Shown here piece after piece: positions 49,445-57,208 of a DNA stretch of 64,000 nt; positions within the stretch are counted from its first letter, which is position 1; each line of letters begins with the position of its first letter. The notes beneath the pieces were generated by a model. It did no database searches. It was not told the origin of the DNA and was given only the letters and a program-made list of their open reading frames with translations. The stretch comes from Sungkyunkwania multivorans (GTDB lineage: Bacteria > Bacteroidota > Bacteroidia > Flavobacteriales > Flavobacteriaceae), in NCBI RefSeq assembly GCF_042675645.1, contig NZ_JBHTJH010000004.1, positions 124,001 through 188,000 of the forward strand. The letters run 5' to 3'. The position numbers and the translations under genes were made by a program.

Positions 49445-50368
49445 TCAGTGCTTTTTGGTGGCGAGTCGTTCCAAGATAAAGATAGTCAGAAATCCTGCAA
49501 TCGCAAGTAGCGCGGCAAACAGTAGTTTAGGGTCTCCTTCAAATGACCAAGGGGAGATACTTTCTTGCAGTACCGGCACCTGTGTGCCGTGAGAATCCAC
49601 GCGCCAAGTAAGGGTCTCCTTCCATGGCCATATCTTATTCAAGGATCCAATGATGAAGCCGGTCAAAGCGGCCAAGGTCAGGTTCTTATAATTGGTAAAG
49701 GTCCATTTAAGCAATTTTGAGAAGCTGAGCAATCCTATAATGGCTCCAGCCCCGACAATGGCGATCGTTTTTAGGTCTTTGTTGTCCACGGCTTCCACAA
49801 TAGGCTGGTATGCTCCCAATAAAACAAGAATGAATGCTCCAGAGATTCCGGGTAGGATCATAGCGCAAATGGCCAATGCCCCAGCGATGAACAAAAACCA
49901 CCATGCGGAGGTGTCATTGCTCAAAGGTGGTAAGGTGGTAATATAATAGGCGGTCACCGCTCCGATGATCAGCAGTGCGACCACCCCAGGAGTAAACCTC
50001 GTGATTTCTTTCCCCACGTAAATAATGCTCGCCAATACAAGACCAAAGAAGAAGGCCCAAAGAAGAACGGGTTCGTTCTCCAAGAGCCAACGAATGCTAC
50101 GCACCAAAGAAAGGACGCTGATTCCTATTCCGATAAAAAGGGCCAACAAGAAGTTGCCATTGAGTTTTTTCCAAGCCGCAGCAAGACCTTCGTCTTTTAA
50201 TACCTTTACGGTTTGTAGGTTGATGTTATTTATCGAATCGATCAGTTCTTCATAGATTCCCGAGATAAACGCGATCGTCCCTCCAGATACGCCTGGCACC
50301 ACATCTGCGGCTCCCATCGCCATTCCTTTGAGCGTAATGACTAAATAATCGAAAAATGATCTTTGCAT
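49445..50368 (-). CDS. DUF368 membrane protein, copy 2 (undecaprenyl-phosphate translocase family)
   Basis: The 307-residue paralogue of the neighbouring gene carries the same signatures, GAADVVPGVSGGTIAFISGIYEELI and CAMILPGISGAFILVLLGAY, with about nine helices. It differs in its N- and C-terminal tails. The paralogues are in tandem with a 3-base gap, so they are likely made together and may function as a heteromer or with distinct lipid specificity. It probably recycles undecaprenyl phosphate; that function comes from studies of PopT homologues, not from this sequence. Confidence 0.85.
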   Translation of the reverse strand: MQRSFFDYLVITLKGMAMGAADVVPGVSGGTIAFISGIYEELIDSINNINLQTVKVLKDEGLAAAWKKLNGNFLLALFIGIGISVLSLVRSIRWLLENEPVLLWAFFFGLVLASIIYVGKEITRFTPGVVALLIIGAVTAYYITTLPPLSNDTSAWWFLFIAGALAICAMILPGISGAFILVLLGAYQPIVEAVDNKDLKTIAIVGAGAIIGLLSFSKLLKWTFTNYKNLTLAALTGFIIGSLNKIWPWKETLTWRVDSHGTQVPVLQESISPWSFEGDPKLLFAALLAIAGFLTIFILERLATKKH

Positions 50369-50409
50369 ACGACTAGATTAAAAAAAACGAATCGTAAAAG
50401 TAGGTAATT

Positions 50410-51810
50410 TTATATGGAAGGTTTCTGAAAAGAAGTGATAATATTCTTTACAGAATTACGATTGTAGACCTTTGGGAATAGTTCTTTGATCAGGGTATGC
50501 GATTGATAGTTCTCTCTAAGCGCATTCTTGAGATGAAAGTGTCCTTTTATCGTATCTGATAAGGTGTAGTATAGTCCAGCCAAATGATAGTGGATGTCAG
50601 AATTCTCGGGATAGAATTCGAGTGCTTGCAGCAATGTTTGAACGGCACTTTCGATCTCCCCGATCTTGCGTAAAACAATAGCCCAAGAAACCCAGGTATC
50701 TAGTTCATAATTGCCCAGTTCTACTGTTTTCTGATAGGCGATATCGGCCTCTTCGTAGAAATTCAACACCTTGTTGATCTCCGCATTGCGTTTCCAATAG
50801 AGCACGTTCTCCCCATCGATATTGATGGCCTTATTGATATAATACAAGGCTTTTTGAAAATTCTCTTGTTGAATATAGAAATCGGTGATCGCGATCCAGC
50901 CTTTATCTAATAAAGGATCCTCATGGACGGTCTTATAATAGAAATTCTTTGCCAACGAATAGTTGCCCAATCTTTCATGACACTTACCTAGTCTCAGATA
51001 TGCGAACGAGGTTGGGTCGTCCAATTTGAGCGTGATCTCATAATTCTCGATGGCCTCGTTATAGCGTCCTAGCTTCTCCAAAGATTTTCCTTTCTCTAAA
51101 TATGCGCCGATGAAGGCATCGTCACAGATGACGGCAAAATCAAAGGCGGCCAATGCTTCCTTGAACATCTTCTTGGAGACAAATTGCTTTCCGAGTTGGT
51201 GCCAAGCGACCTCGCTGTAAGGATCTTTATCCAGAAAATCATTCAAAAATGAAATGGCCCCATCATGATCTTCCAAAAAATCAAAACAATAAATTACATT
51301 GTACAGCGCAGAATAATCTTCATCATCTTCTTCCAAACATTTTATAAAACACTCCTTGGCCTGTTGATAATCATCTAAGAAGAGGTATTCCATGCCCATC
51401 AATGAATATACATCAAGGGGGTCATCGGTGTAGGCCAAAGCAGTTCTAAGCAATTCGATGGCCTTTTTATGTTCGTCTCTCTTAGAAAGGATGTTTGCCT
51501 TTTGAATATAGATCTCGTCATTACCAGATTCCAACACATATAATTCGTCCAATAGCGATTCGGCCGCTTCTAACTTATTCTCAAAAATAAGCAACTCGAT
51601 TTCCAATAACTTAAGCGAACTATTCGAGGGATGTTGTTCCAAACCTATTTTAATGGCCTTGCGCGCAAGGGCCACTTTACCGATCTCTAAATAATGGTGA
51701 ATAATTTCTTCGAATTCCTCGGAATCAAAAAAGAAAACATCATCGGTCTTCAACATAGATTCGAATCTTTCTAAAGGGAAGTTGTTTTCATCATGCGAAT
51801 TAAACTGCAT
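50410..51810 (-). CDS. Tetratricopeptide-repeat protein
   Basis: The 466-residue protein is almost entirely TPR helices; repeats such as DPLDVYSLMGMEYLFLDDYQQAKECF, SEVAWHQLGKQFVSKKMFKEALAAF and SFAYLRLGKCHERLGNYSLAKNFY are easy to see, in roughly ten copies. No signal peptide or membrane helix is present, so it is a cytoplasmic scaffold. The start codon is taken as ATG 51810 since the frame extends only by a TTG. It lies 41 bases before the DUF368 pair on the same strand; the partner is unknown. Confidence 0.88.
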   Translation of the reverse strand: MQFNSHDENNFPLERFESMLKTDDVFFFDSEEFEEIIHHYLEIGKVALARKAIKIGLEQHPSNSSLKLLEIELLIFENKLEAAESLLDELYVLESGNDEIYIQKANILSKRDEHKKAIELLRTALAYTDDPLDVYSLMGMEYLFLDDYQQAKECFIKCLEEDDEDYSALYNVIYCFDFLEDHDGAISFLNDFLDKDPYSEVAWHQLGKQFVSKKMFKEALAAFDFAVICDDAFIGAYLEKGKSLEKLGRYNEAIENYEITLKLDDPTSFAYLRLGKCHERLGNYSLAKNFYYKTVHEDPLLDKGWIAITDFYIQQENFQKALYYINKAINIDGENVLYWKRNAEINKVLNFYEEADIAYQKTVELGNYELDTWVSWAIVLRKIGEIESAVQTLLQALEFYPENSDIHYHLAGLYYTLSDTIKGHFHLKNALRENYQSHTLIKELFPKVYNRNSVKNIITSFQKPSI

Positions 51811-51974
51811 AGGCAAGTCGATTTCTGATTTGATGTTATCTAAAAATAGTGTTTGATCCAGTCGGTTTTAGAAAATTTGCACTATTGTTTTCAACAAATT
51901 AATTAACAACCTTATTGCAATCTTTGGTCCAAACTATGTACAAGGGGTCAGAAAGTCAGTTAATTTAAAATAAG

Positions 51975-53150
51975 CTAAATTTCGTCAAGTACCTCAAGAA
52001 TGATGTGACAGCCCTGTTTTATGTATTCCAAAGGTATGGTAAGCGGTGGTGTAATTCGAACCGCCCTAGGCTCAAATAACAACCAAAATAGGATGAGTCC
52101 TTTATCCAAACATTTAAATATGACCTTGTTAACGGTTGCTGCATCCTCTAGAATGATTGCCAGCATCAACCCTTTTCCGCGTATTTCGCATATTTTAGGA
52201 TGAACCAGCAATTCTCTAAATAGCCGTTCTTTTTCAAGTGTTTCAGCCATAAGGTCGCTTTCTGTGATCTCTTTTAAGGTGGCCAAACAGGCCGCCGCGA
52301 TCACAGGGTGTCCACCAAAAGTGGTAATATGGCCCAATTTAGGCCGGTCTTCCAGCAATCGCATATGGGCGTTCGATGCCGAAAAGGCACCCACTGGCAT
52401 ACCGCCGCCCATGCCTTTCCCCATGACCACAATGTCTGGCACGATGTCATAGTTCTCAAAACCGAACAATGTACCCGTGCGCCCGAAACCAGGTTGAATT
52501 TCATCCAATATCAGTAATGCACCGACCTCATCGCAACGCTGACGCACCTTTTTTAGGTAGTCATTTTCTGGAAGGATGAATCCAGCACCTCCTTGAATGG
52601 TCTCAAGGATTACTCCAGCGGTCTTCTCTGTGATCTGCTTTAGATCTTCTTCGTTGTTAAAAGTAATGAAGCGAGTGTCTGGTATCAAGGGGCGAAAGGC
52701 CCTTTTGCGTTCCTCATAGCCCATGACGCTCATGGCGCCTTGGGTGTTTCCATGATAGGCATAGTGCGCGGCGACCAATTCTGTTCGGCCGGTGGCCTTT
52801 TTGGCCAGTTTTAGAGCCCCTTCGATGGCCTCGGTGCCCGAATTGGTGAGGTAGGTCTTCTCTAAGGGGGCGGGTAGGTACTGCGCCAATGATTTGGCCA
52901 GCTCAACGGCTGGCTCTTGAATGTATTCGCCATAGACCATCACATGCAAATACTTATCTAGCTGGTCTTTGATGGCTTTTACCACTTTTGGATGTCCATG
53001 ACCTAAGCTGCATGCAGAGACGCCGGCAACAAAATCTAAAAACTCCTTCTTATTAGTATCATAAATATGACATCCCTTCGCATGAGAGATCTCCATCGCT
53101 AAAGGATGCGGCGTGGTCTGAGCTTGATATTTTAGGAAATCTTCTTTCAC
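51975..53150 (-). CDS. Class III PLP-dependent aminotransferase (acetylornithine/ornithine type)
   Basis: The 391-residue fold type I enzyme has SGTEAIEGALKLAKKATG for PLP phosphate, LILDEIQPGFGRTG with the conserved Asp, and the PLP Lys in VMGKGMGGGMPVGAF, then TTFGGHPVIAAACLA. These are shared by acetylornithine, ornithine, GABA and related aminotransferases, so the exact substrate is not fixed. Its start is GTG at 53150, with no ATG near. It lies 11 bases downstream of the OstA-like gene stop, so it may be in the same operon, although amino-acid metabolism and LPS export are not linked. Confidence 0.88.
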   Translation of the reverse strand: MKEDFLKYQAQTTPHPLAMEISHAKGCHIYDTNKKEFLDFVAGVSACSLGHGHPKVVKAIKDQLDKYLHVMVYGEYIQEPAVELAKSLAQYLPAPLEKTYLTNSGTEAIEGALKLAKKATGRTELVAAHYAYHGNTQGAMSVMGYEERKRAFRPLIPDTRFITFNNEEDLKQITEKTAGVILETIQGGAGFILPENDYLKKVRQRCDEVGALLILDEIQPGFGRTGTLFGFENYDIVPDIVVMGKGMGGGMPVGAFSASNAHMRLLEDRPKLGHITTFGGHPVIAAACLATLKEITESDLMAETLEKERLFRELLVHPKICEIRGKGLMLAIILEDAATVNKVIFKCLDKGLILFWLLFEPRAVRITPPLTIPLEYIKQGCHIILEVLDEI

Positions 53151-53161
53151 CTAAGCTTGAG

Positions 53162-54862
53162 CTATTGTTCCTTCTTCCGTTTAAGGTCGCTCCTAGATTT
53201 GAGTCGTTTCTGCTTCTCTAAGAATCCCTTTTCATCCTTTTTTATCGGTAGTGCGGGCGCTTTATCGGGGTCGGTTTCATCATTTGTGGATTCGAAATCA
53301 AAAGGCTGATCAACACCGTAGATCGTTGGAAGTTTAATGTTGTTATCATCTTCATCGAAGATGTCATCTTTTGTTCTGATGCGTTCATCTCCATACCAAA
53401 CGAACCCGCGTAATCTTCTGGCATTTTTCGGTAATTCCGAGTCTGGATAGATATCTCCGTCCGGCTGCGTGAAAAACGTCATGTCTTCAATTCCTTCATC
53501 TCCGATGACAAAATTGATCTTACTGCATACGGTCTTGTCAATACCGATAAACTCATCGTCGTCCGAATACATATAGTAGATCACCTCCGTATTTTTGATC
53601 ACATCCACGGTACGCAATTCATTATCTTCAAATTTCCCATACAGATTAAGGCCTTTGATCTGATTGTATCCATTTTCGCTAAGACTGTCTTTCTGAATGA
53701 CAAATGAATTGTTGATCACCTTGAGCGAATCAAGCTTTTCGGTCTTTACATCAGAGATGAGATGAATGGTGTCTCCAGTCATTTGATTCTCTCCAGACCA
53801 TAGGATGGGACGTCTGATCAGTTGTGTAAGTCCCGTCTTTTGATTCACATGGATCGAATCGCATTTGCCGCTCATATCTTGTTTGTAGAACTTCACATTC
53901 TTAAAACCTCTTATGATGCGATCATCTTCAGGGCCGGTGACCATTAAAATATCGCCATGAATGTACATCGAGTCCTTTTCGATCAAGTTGATCGCTACTG
54001 CACGTTTTGTGATAAATGCTGAGTCCTTCGCTTTGTAGATTTCGGCATAATGTCCTCGGATGATCGAATTGTTGATCGTGTCGGTGATCTTTATGTTGTT
54101 GGTGGCCGAAGCAAAATTGGTTGGGTTGTCAAAATAAAGACTATCACCCTTGATCTCTCGGTTATTGTAGTTGATGGTAGAATTCTTGACAAAAAATCCA
54201 TTCTCGGACACCGTGTTATAGAAGCCGCGCTCACAATAGATGTCATATTCCGCGCCGACAATGGTAGATGGGCCATACATATAGGCGTGCTTGCTGGTTG
54301 TGTAGTAGTCCAATTGAGCAGAGTTCAAGGTGTACTCTGGATTCACCACCTCCACATCAGAGACGAATTGGTATTTTTTACTTTCCATAAAATAACGTCC
54401 CTTGTCACTGGTTAGGGTGGTAGCACTGTCCCGAACAACCCCTTTGTTGTTGTAATACGCTTGTTGAATGTTTCTGTCAAAATAGAGCGTATCCGTTGTC
54501 AGGGTCTGTTCTGGGGTCTGAAGACGTACGTTCTCCCGGGAAATGGCCATTTTGGTATCGCCATCATATTCTACATAGGCGCTATTCATGGTGACCGTGT
54601 CACCTTGTTTGAGAATTACATTTCCGTAAGCTCTAAAGAAGTTGTCCTTTCTTTTAAAGATGGCACGGTCACTCCAAACATCAACACCTTCGTGAAAAAG
54701 ATGCACCCGCGTGCCGCCTTTCGAACTTAAAATGTCCGAATCTGGAAAGCGTTCTTCATTTCGGTCGTAACCGCCAGCGCTTTTTATCTGTATCGCCTTT
54801 TGCTCTTGCGCAAAGCAAGTAATACTTATGAGCAAGAAAAAAAATATATAAAAAGGTTTCAA
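53162..54862 (-). CDS. OstA/LptA-like organic-solvent-tolerance family protein
   Basis: The 566-residue exported protein has a signal (MKPFYIFFFLLISITCFAQ) and a long OstA/LptA jelly-roll of about 15 beta repeats (SSKGGTRVHLFHEGVDVWSDRA, VILKQGDTVTMNSAYVEYDG, ...). LptA binds LPS in the periplasm and passes it to the outer membrane; this protein is much longer than the E. coli one, as in Bacteroidetes OstA. There is no ATG: TTG at 54871 or 54862. I use 54862 since an exact -7 box at 54889-54896 places the start near 54881, leaving a longer leader for it. The C-terminal 40 residues are charged and possibly disordered. Confidence 0.78.
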   Translation of the reverse strand: MKPFYIFFFLLISITCFAQEQKAIQIKSAGGYDRNEERFPDSDILSSKGGTRVHLFHEGVDVWSDRAIFKRKDNFFRAYGNVILKQGDTVTMNSAYVEYDGDTKMAISRENVRLQTPEQTLTTDTLYFDRNIQQAYYNNKGVVRDSATTLTSDKGRYFMESKKYQFVSDVEVVNPEYTLNSAQLDYYTTSKHAYMYGPSTIVGAEYDIYCERGFYNTVSENGFFVKNSTINYNNREIKGDSLYFDNPTNFASATNNIKITDTINNSIIRGHYAEIYKAKDSAFITKRAVAINLIEKDSMYIHGDILMVTGPEDDRIIRGFKNVKFYKQDMSGKCDSIHVNQKTGLTQLIRRPILWSGENQMTGDTIHLISDVKTEKLDSLKVINNSFVIQKDSLSENGYNQIKGLNLYGKFEDNELRTVDVIKNTEVIYYMYSDDDEFIGIDKTVCSKINFVIGDEGIEDMTFFTQPDGDIYPDSELPKNARRLRGFVWYGDERIRTKDDIFDEDDNNIKLPTIYGVDQPFDFESTNDETDPDKAPALPIKKDEKGFLEKQKRLKSRSDLKRKKEQ

Positions 54863-54888
54863 TGTGAGCAATTCTTTGAAATTTGGTT

Positions 54889-54896
54889 CAAAAATA
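54889..54896 (-). promoter_or_regulatory. -7 element of the OstA-like gene
   Basis: The minus strand reads TATTTTTG, an exact TAnnTTTG match. The predicted start site near 54881 gives a leader of only about 10-20 bases to the TTG starts. Confidence 0.5.
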
Positions 54897-54947
54897 ACGC
54901 TTTTTAGAGTTGTGAATTGCGTTTTGGGAGGATTTTAAGGTTCTGAA

Positions 54948-55010
54948 GTGTTAGGTGTTAGGTGTTGGGTGTTGGGTGTTAGGTATAGGGTATTGGGTGA
55001 CGGGTGTTGG
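54948..55010 (+). repeat. G-rich degenerate minisatellite, tract 1
   Basis: Six or more imperfect units of the form GTGTTRGG(G) run in series, giving GGG runs spaced by 4-11 bases. The plus strand could form a G-quadruplex. Confidence 0.7.
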
Positions 55011-55019
55011 TTCTCTTTG

Positions 55020-55062
55020 TCAGTTCGAGTGATCCCGTGGCTATCGGGATCGTATCGAGAAC
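55020..55062. repeat. REP-like hairpin element
   Basis: GATCCCG (55031-55037) and CGGGATC (55045-55051) form a 7-bp stem with a 7-base loop, flanked on each side by TCGAG direct repeats (TTCGAGT and ATCGAGA). The style is of a dispersed flavobacterial intergenic repeat. A degraded relative, GATCTCGTGGTGACGGG, starts at 55091. Confidence 0.55.
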
Positions 55063-55096
55063 AGTTTTATGTGTTTAGGGTTTATTGTTTGATCTC

Positions 55097-55169
55097 GTGG
55101 TGACGGGTGACGGGTGATAGGTTTTGGGTAATGGGGGTTAGGTGTTGGGTTTTGGTATTGGGTGTTGGG
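55097..55169 (+). repeat. G-rich degenerate minisatellite, tract 2
   Basis: A second run of GGG blocks (TGACGGGTGACGGGTG..., TTGGGTAATGGGGG..., GTGTTGGG) follows the REP-like element and resembles tract 1 in unit length and composition. Confidence 0.65.
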
Positions 55170-55278
55170 AGTTGAAAGTTTATAGGTTTAAGGTTGAGGG
55201 TAGATGGCAAAGATTATTAGCGTATCCTCACTAAAAAGACACCCCGAGTTTCCTCAGGGTTTCTATCTATTGAAATTT

Positions 55279-55306
55279 CTTAAATCTTAAATCTTAAATC
55301 TCAAAT
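55279..55306. repeat. Tandem heptamer CTTAAAT, four copies
   Basis: Three exact CTTAAAT copies and one CTCAAAT copy are in series just past the purA stop codon. Variation in copy number is expected between strains. Confidence 0.75.
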
Positions 55307-55318
55307 CGTGCTTCCTGT

Positions 55319-56590
55319 CTATCGATGGATGGTCTGCTTTCTATCGGGCCCGACAGAAACGATTTTTATCGGCACTTCCAATTCCTTTTCCAAAAAACTG
55401 ATATAGGCCATTAGATTCGAAGGCAATTCTTCGGCCTTCGTCATCTTGGTGAGGTCCTTATGCCATCCAGCGAATTCCTTGTAAACAGGCGTTACATTCT
55501 CGGCTTCTATATTAAAGGGAAGATGTTCTATAGTTTCACCTTTGTATTTATAGGCTGTACAAATTTTCAGGGTCTCTATTCCAGATAGCACATCGCCTTT
55601 CATCATCATCAGTTGGGTCACACCATTTACTTGCACCGCATATTTAAGTGCTACCAGATCCAACCAGCCGCAACGGCGTTTTCGGCCCGTGGTAGCTCCA
55701 AACTCTCTACCCACACGCCCCATGGTTTCTCCAACTTCATCAAAGAGTTCGGTAGGGAAGGGGCCACTTCCTACTCTGGTGGTATACGCTTTGAAGATAC
55801 CCAATACTTCGCCGATCTTTGTTGGTGCCACTCCAAGACCGGTACAGGCGCCGGCCGCTGTCGTATTGGAAGAGGTCACATAAGGATAGGTCCCAAAATC
55901 AATATCCAACAATGATCCTTGTGCGCCCTCGGCCAAGATAGTCTTACCAGACTTCATCGCTTGATGCAAATATTCTTCGCTGTCTATGAATTGGAGAGAC
56001 TTTAAGGTTTCGATGGCCTCAAAGAAGGTTTCTTCAAGTTCTTTCAGGTCATACTGTATCTCTACATTGTAAAAGGCGATCATCGCCTCGTGTTTGTTCG
56101 CCAAGGCTCTGTATTTCTCTTTCCAGTCATCTAGTTCGATGTCACCAACTCTAATTCCGTTCCTACCTGTTTTATCCATATAAGTTGGGCCAATTCCTTT
56201 GAGTGTGGATCCTATCTTGGCCTTTCCTTTGGCGGCTTCCGAGGCCGCATCTAGCAGTCTATGCGTTGGTAGAATGAGATGTGCCTTGCGCGATATCAGC
56301 AGCTTGGAACGTACATTGATATTATACTTTTCCAGGCTATCCAGCTCATTTTTGAAGATCACTGGATCTATGACAACTCCATTGCCGATGATATTTTCTG
56401 CGTTTTCATGAAAGATCCCAGAGGGAATCGTATGCAATACATGCTTGATCTCATCAAATTCTAAGGTATGTCCAGCATTGGGCCCGCCTTGAAAACGGGC
56501 GATAATATCATAGTTGGCGGTGAGTACATCGACGATCTTTCCTTTTCCTTCGTCTCCCCACTGCAATCCTAGTAGTAAATCTACTGCCAT
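55319..56590 (-). CDS. purA: Adenylosuccinate synthetase
   Basis: The 423-residue GTPase joins IMP and aspartate in AMP synthesis. Key motifs are QWGDEGKGKIVD near the N-terminus (P-loop-like), FQGGPNAGHTL, GIGPTYMDKTGR and TTTGRKRRCGWLDLVAL toward the C-terminus. The order OstA-like, purA, fur, relA/spoT runs on one strand. PurA is a known ppGpp-inhibited enzyme in other bacteria, which fits its place next to the ppGpp gene but is not shown here. An exact -7 element lies upstream at 56641-56648. Confidence 0.97.
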   Translation of the reverse strand: MAVDLLLGLQWGDEGKGKIVDVLTANYDIIARFQGGPNAGHTLEFDEIKHVLHTIPSGIFHENAENIIGNGVVIDPVIFKNELDSLEKYNINVRSKLLISRKAHLILPTHRLLDAASEAAKGKAKIGSTLKGIGPTYMDKTGRNGIRVGDIELDDWKEKYRALANKHEAMIAFYNVEIQYDLKELEETFFEAIETLKSLQFIDSEEYLHQAMKSGKTILAEGAQGSLLDIDFGTYPYVTSSNTTAAGACTGLGVAPTKIGEVLGIFKAYTTRVGSGPFPTELFDEVGETMGRVGREFGATTGRKRRCGWLDLVALKYAVQVNGVTQLMMMKGDVLSGIETLKICTAYKYKGETIEHLPFNIEAENVTPVYKEFAGWHKDLTKMTKAEELPSNLMAYISFLEKELEVPIKIVSVGPDRKQTIHR

Positions 56591-56640
56591 GGTGTTGTGT
56601 TGTGTTGTTAGTGTGTTTGTCCTATGGTTAAAACCGACGT

Positions 56641-56672
56641 CAAAAATACACGCTTCTATCGAAAAGATTCAA
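56641..56672 (-). promoter_or_regulatory. purA promoter
   Basis: On the minus strand a -33 TTG (56672-56670) and a -7 TATTTTTG (56648-56641) are 21 bases apart. The leader of about 45 bases is rich in AACAC repeats before the ATG. Confidence 0.6.
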
Positions 56673-56697
56673 TAAAACAATCGCTAAGAATTAACAA

Positions 56698-57147
56698 TTA
56701 GCTGTTAACTTCCTTCTTTTTGGTTCCGTAGAAGTATAATGAATGGTTATGAATGTCAATGTCGAATATCTCCTCGATGGTCTTTTTGATAGATTGGATG
56801 CGGGGGTCGCAAAACTCCATGACCTCACCAGTATCGGTCAGGATCACATGATCGTGCTGTTTGTCGAAATAAGATTTTTCGTAGTGCGCTTGATTTTGAC
56901 CAAACTGATGCTTTCGAACAAGATTGCAATCCAAAAGCAATTCTATCGTATTATAAAGCGTGGCACGACTTACACGATAATTTTTGTTTTTCATTTTGAT
57001 ATACAATGATTCTATATCAAAGTGCTCTTCGCTATCATAGATCTCTTGGAGGATCGCAAAACGTTCGGGCGTCTTGCGATGTCCATTTTCCTCTAAAAAG
57101 GTAGTGAAGACATTCTTCACGATCTCTTGGTTCTTGTTTTCGGCCAT
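56698..57147 (-). CDS. Fur-family transcriptional regulator lacking CxxC zinc motifs
   Basis: The 149-residue protein has the Fur winged-helix N-terminus (FLEENGHRKTPERFAILQEIY, then YRVSRATLYNTIELLLDCNLV) and the dimer region HDHVILTDTGEVMEFCD. In most Fur or Zur relatives this site has a CxxC pair that binds structural zinc; here the equivalent positions are T-D-T-G, and no C-terminal CxxC is present. One Cys remains in EFCDP. So the metal it senses is unclear: iron, manganese, peroxide or none. ATG 57147 is chosen because the longer frame needs a TTG at 57174 located inside an exact TAnnTTTG promoter box. Confidence 0.85.
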   Translation of the reverse strand: MAENKNQEIVKNVFTTFLEENGHRKTPERFAILQEIYDSEEHFDIESLYIKMKNKNYRVSRATLYNTIELLLDCNLVRKHQFGQNQAHYEKSYFDKQHDHVILTDTGEVMEFCDPRIQSIKKTIEEIFDIDIHNHSLYFYGTKKKEVNS

Positions 57148-57171
57148 CAGGGTTTGATAACGGTTGTTGTA

Positions 57172-57179
57172 CAAAGGTA
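57172..57179 (-). promoter_or_regulatory. -7 element of the Fur-family gene
   Basis: The minus strand reads TACCTTTG, an exact TAnnTTTG match, 25 bases before the chosen ATG. It overlaps the longer TTG start, which supports the shorter coding region. Confidence 0.5.
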
Positions 57180-57208
57180 AGTTTATTTTTGATTCTGCCG
57201 ACGGCCTA

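Larger units (their letters stand above)
54897..55318. other. Gene-free gap of about 420 bases with repeat families
   Basis: This stretch between the OstA-like gene and purA holds no supported open frame. It contains two G-rich tracts (54948-55010 and 55097-55169), a REP-like hairpin element (55020-55062), a short CCCGAG...CTCAGGG-like inverted sequence near 55242-55260 and four heptamer copies (55279-55306). Confidence 0.7.

Noticed and set aside
54948..55306. CRISPR-like array in the OstA-purA gap
   Set aside because: Units are short, degenerate and contiguous with no unique spacers, and no cas genes are near.
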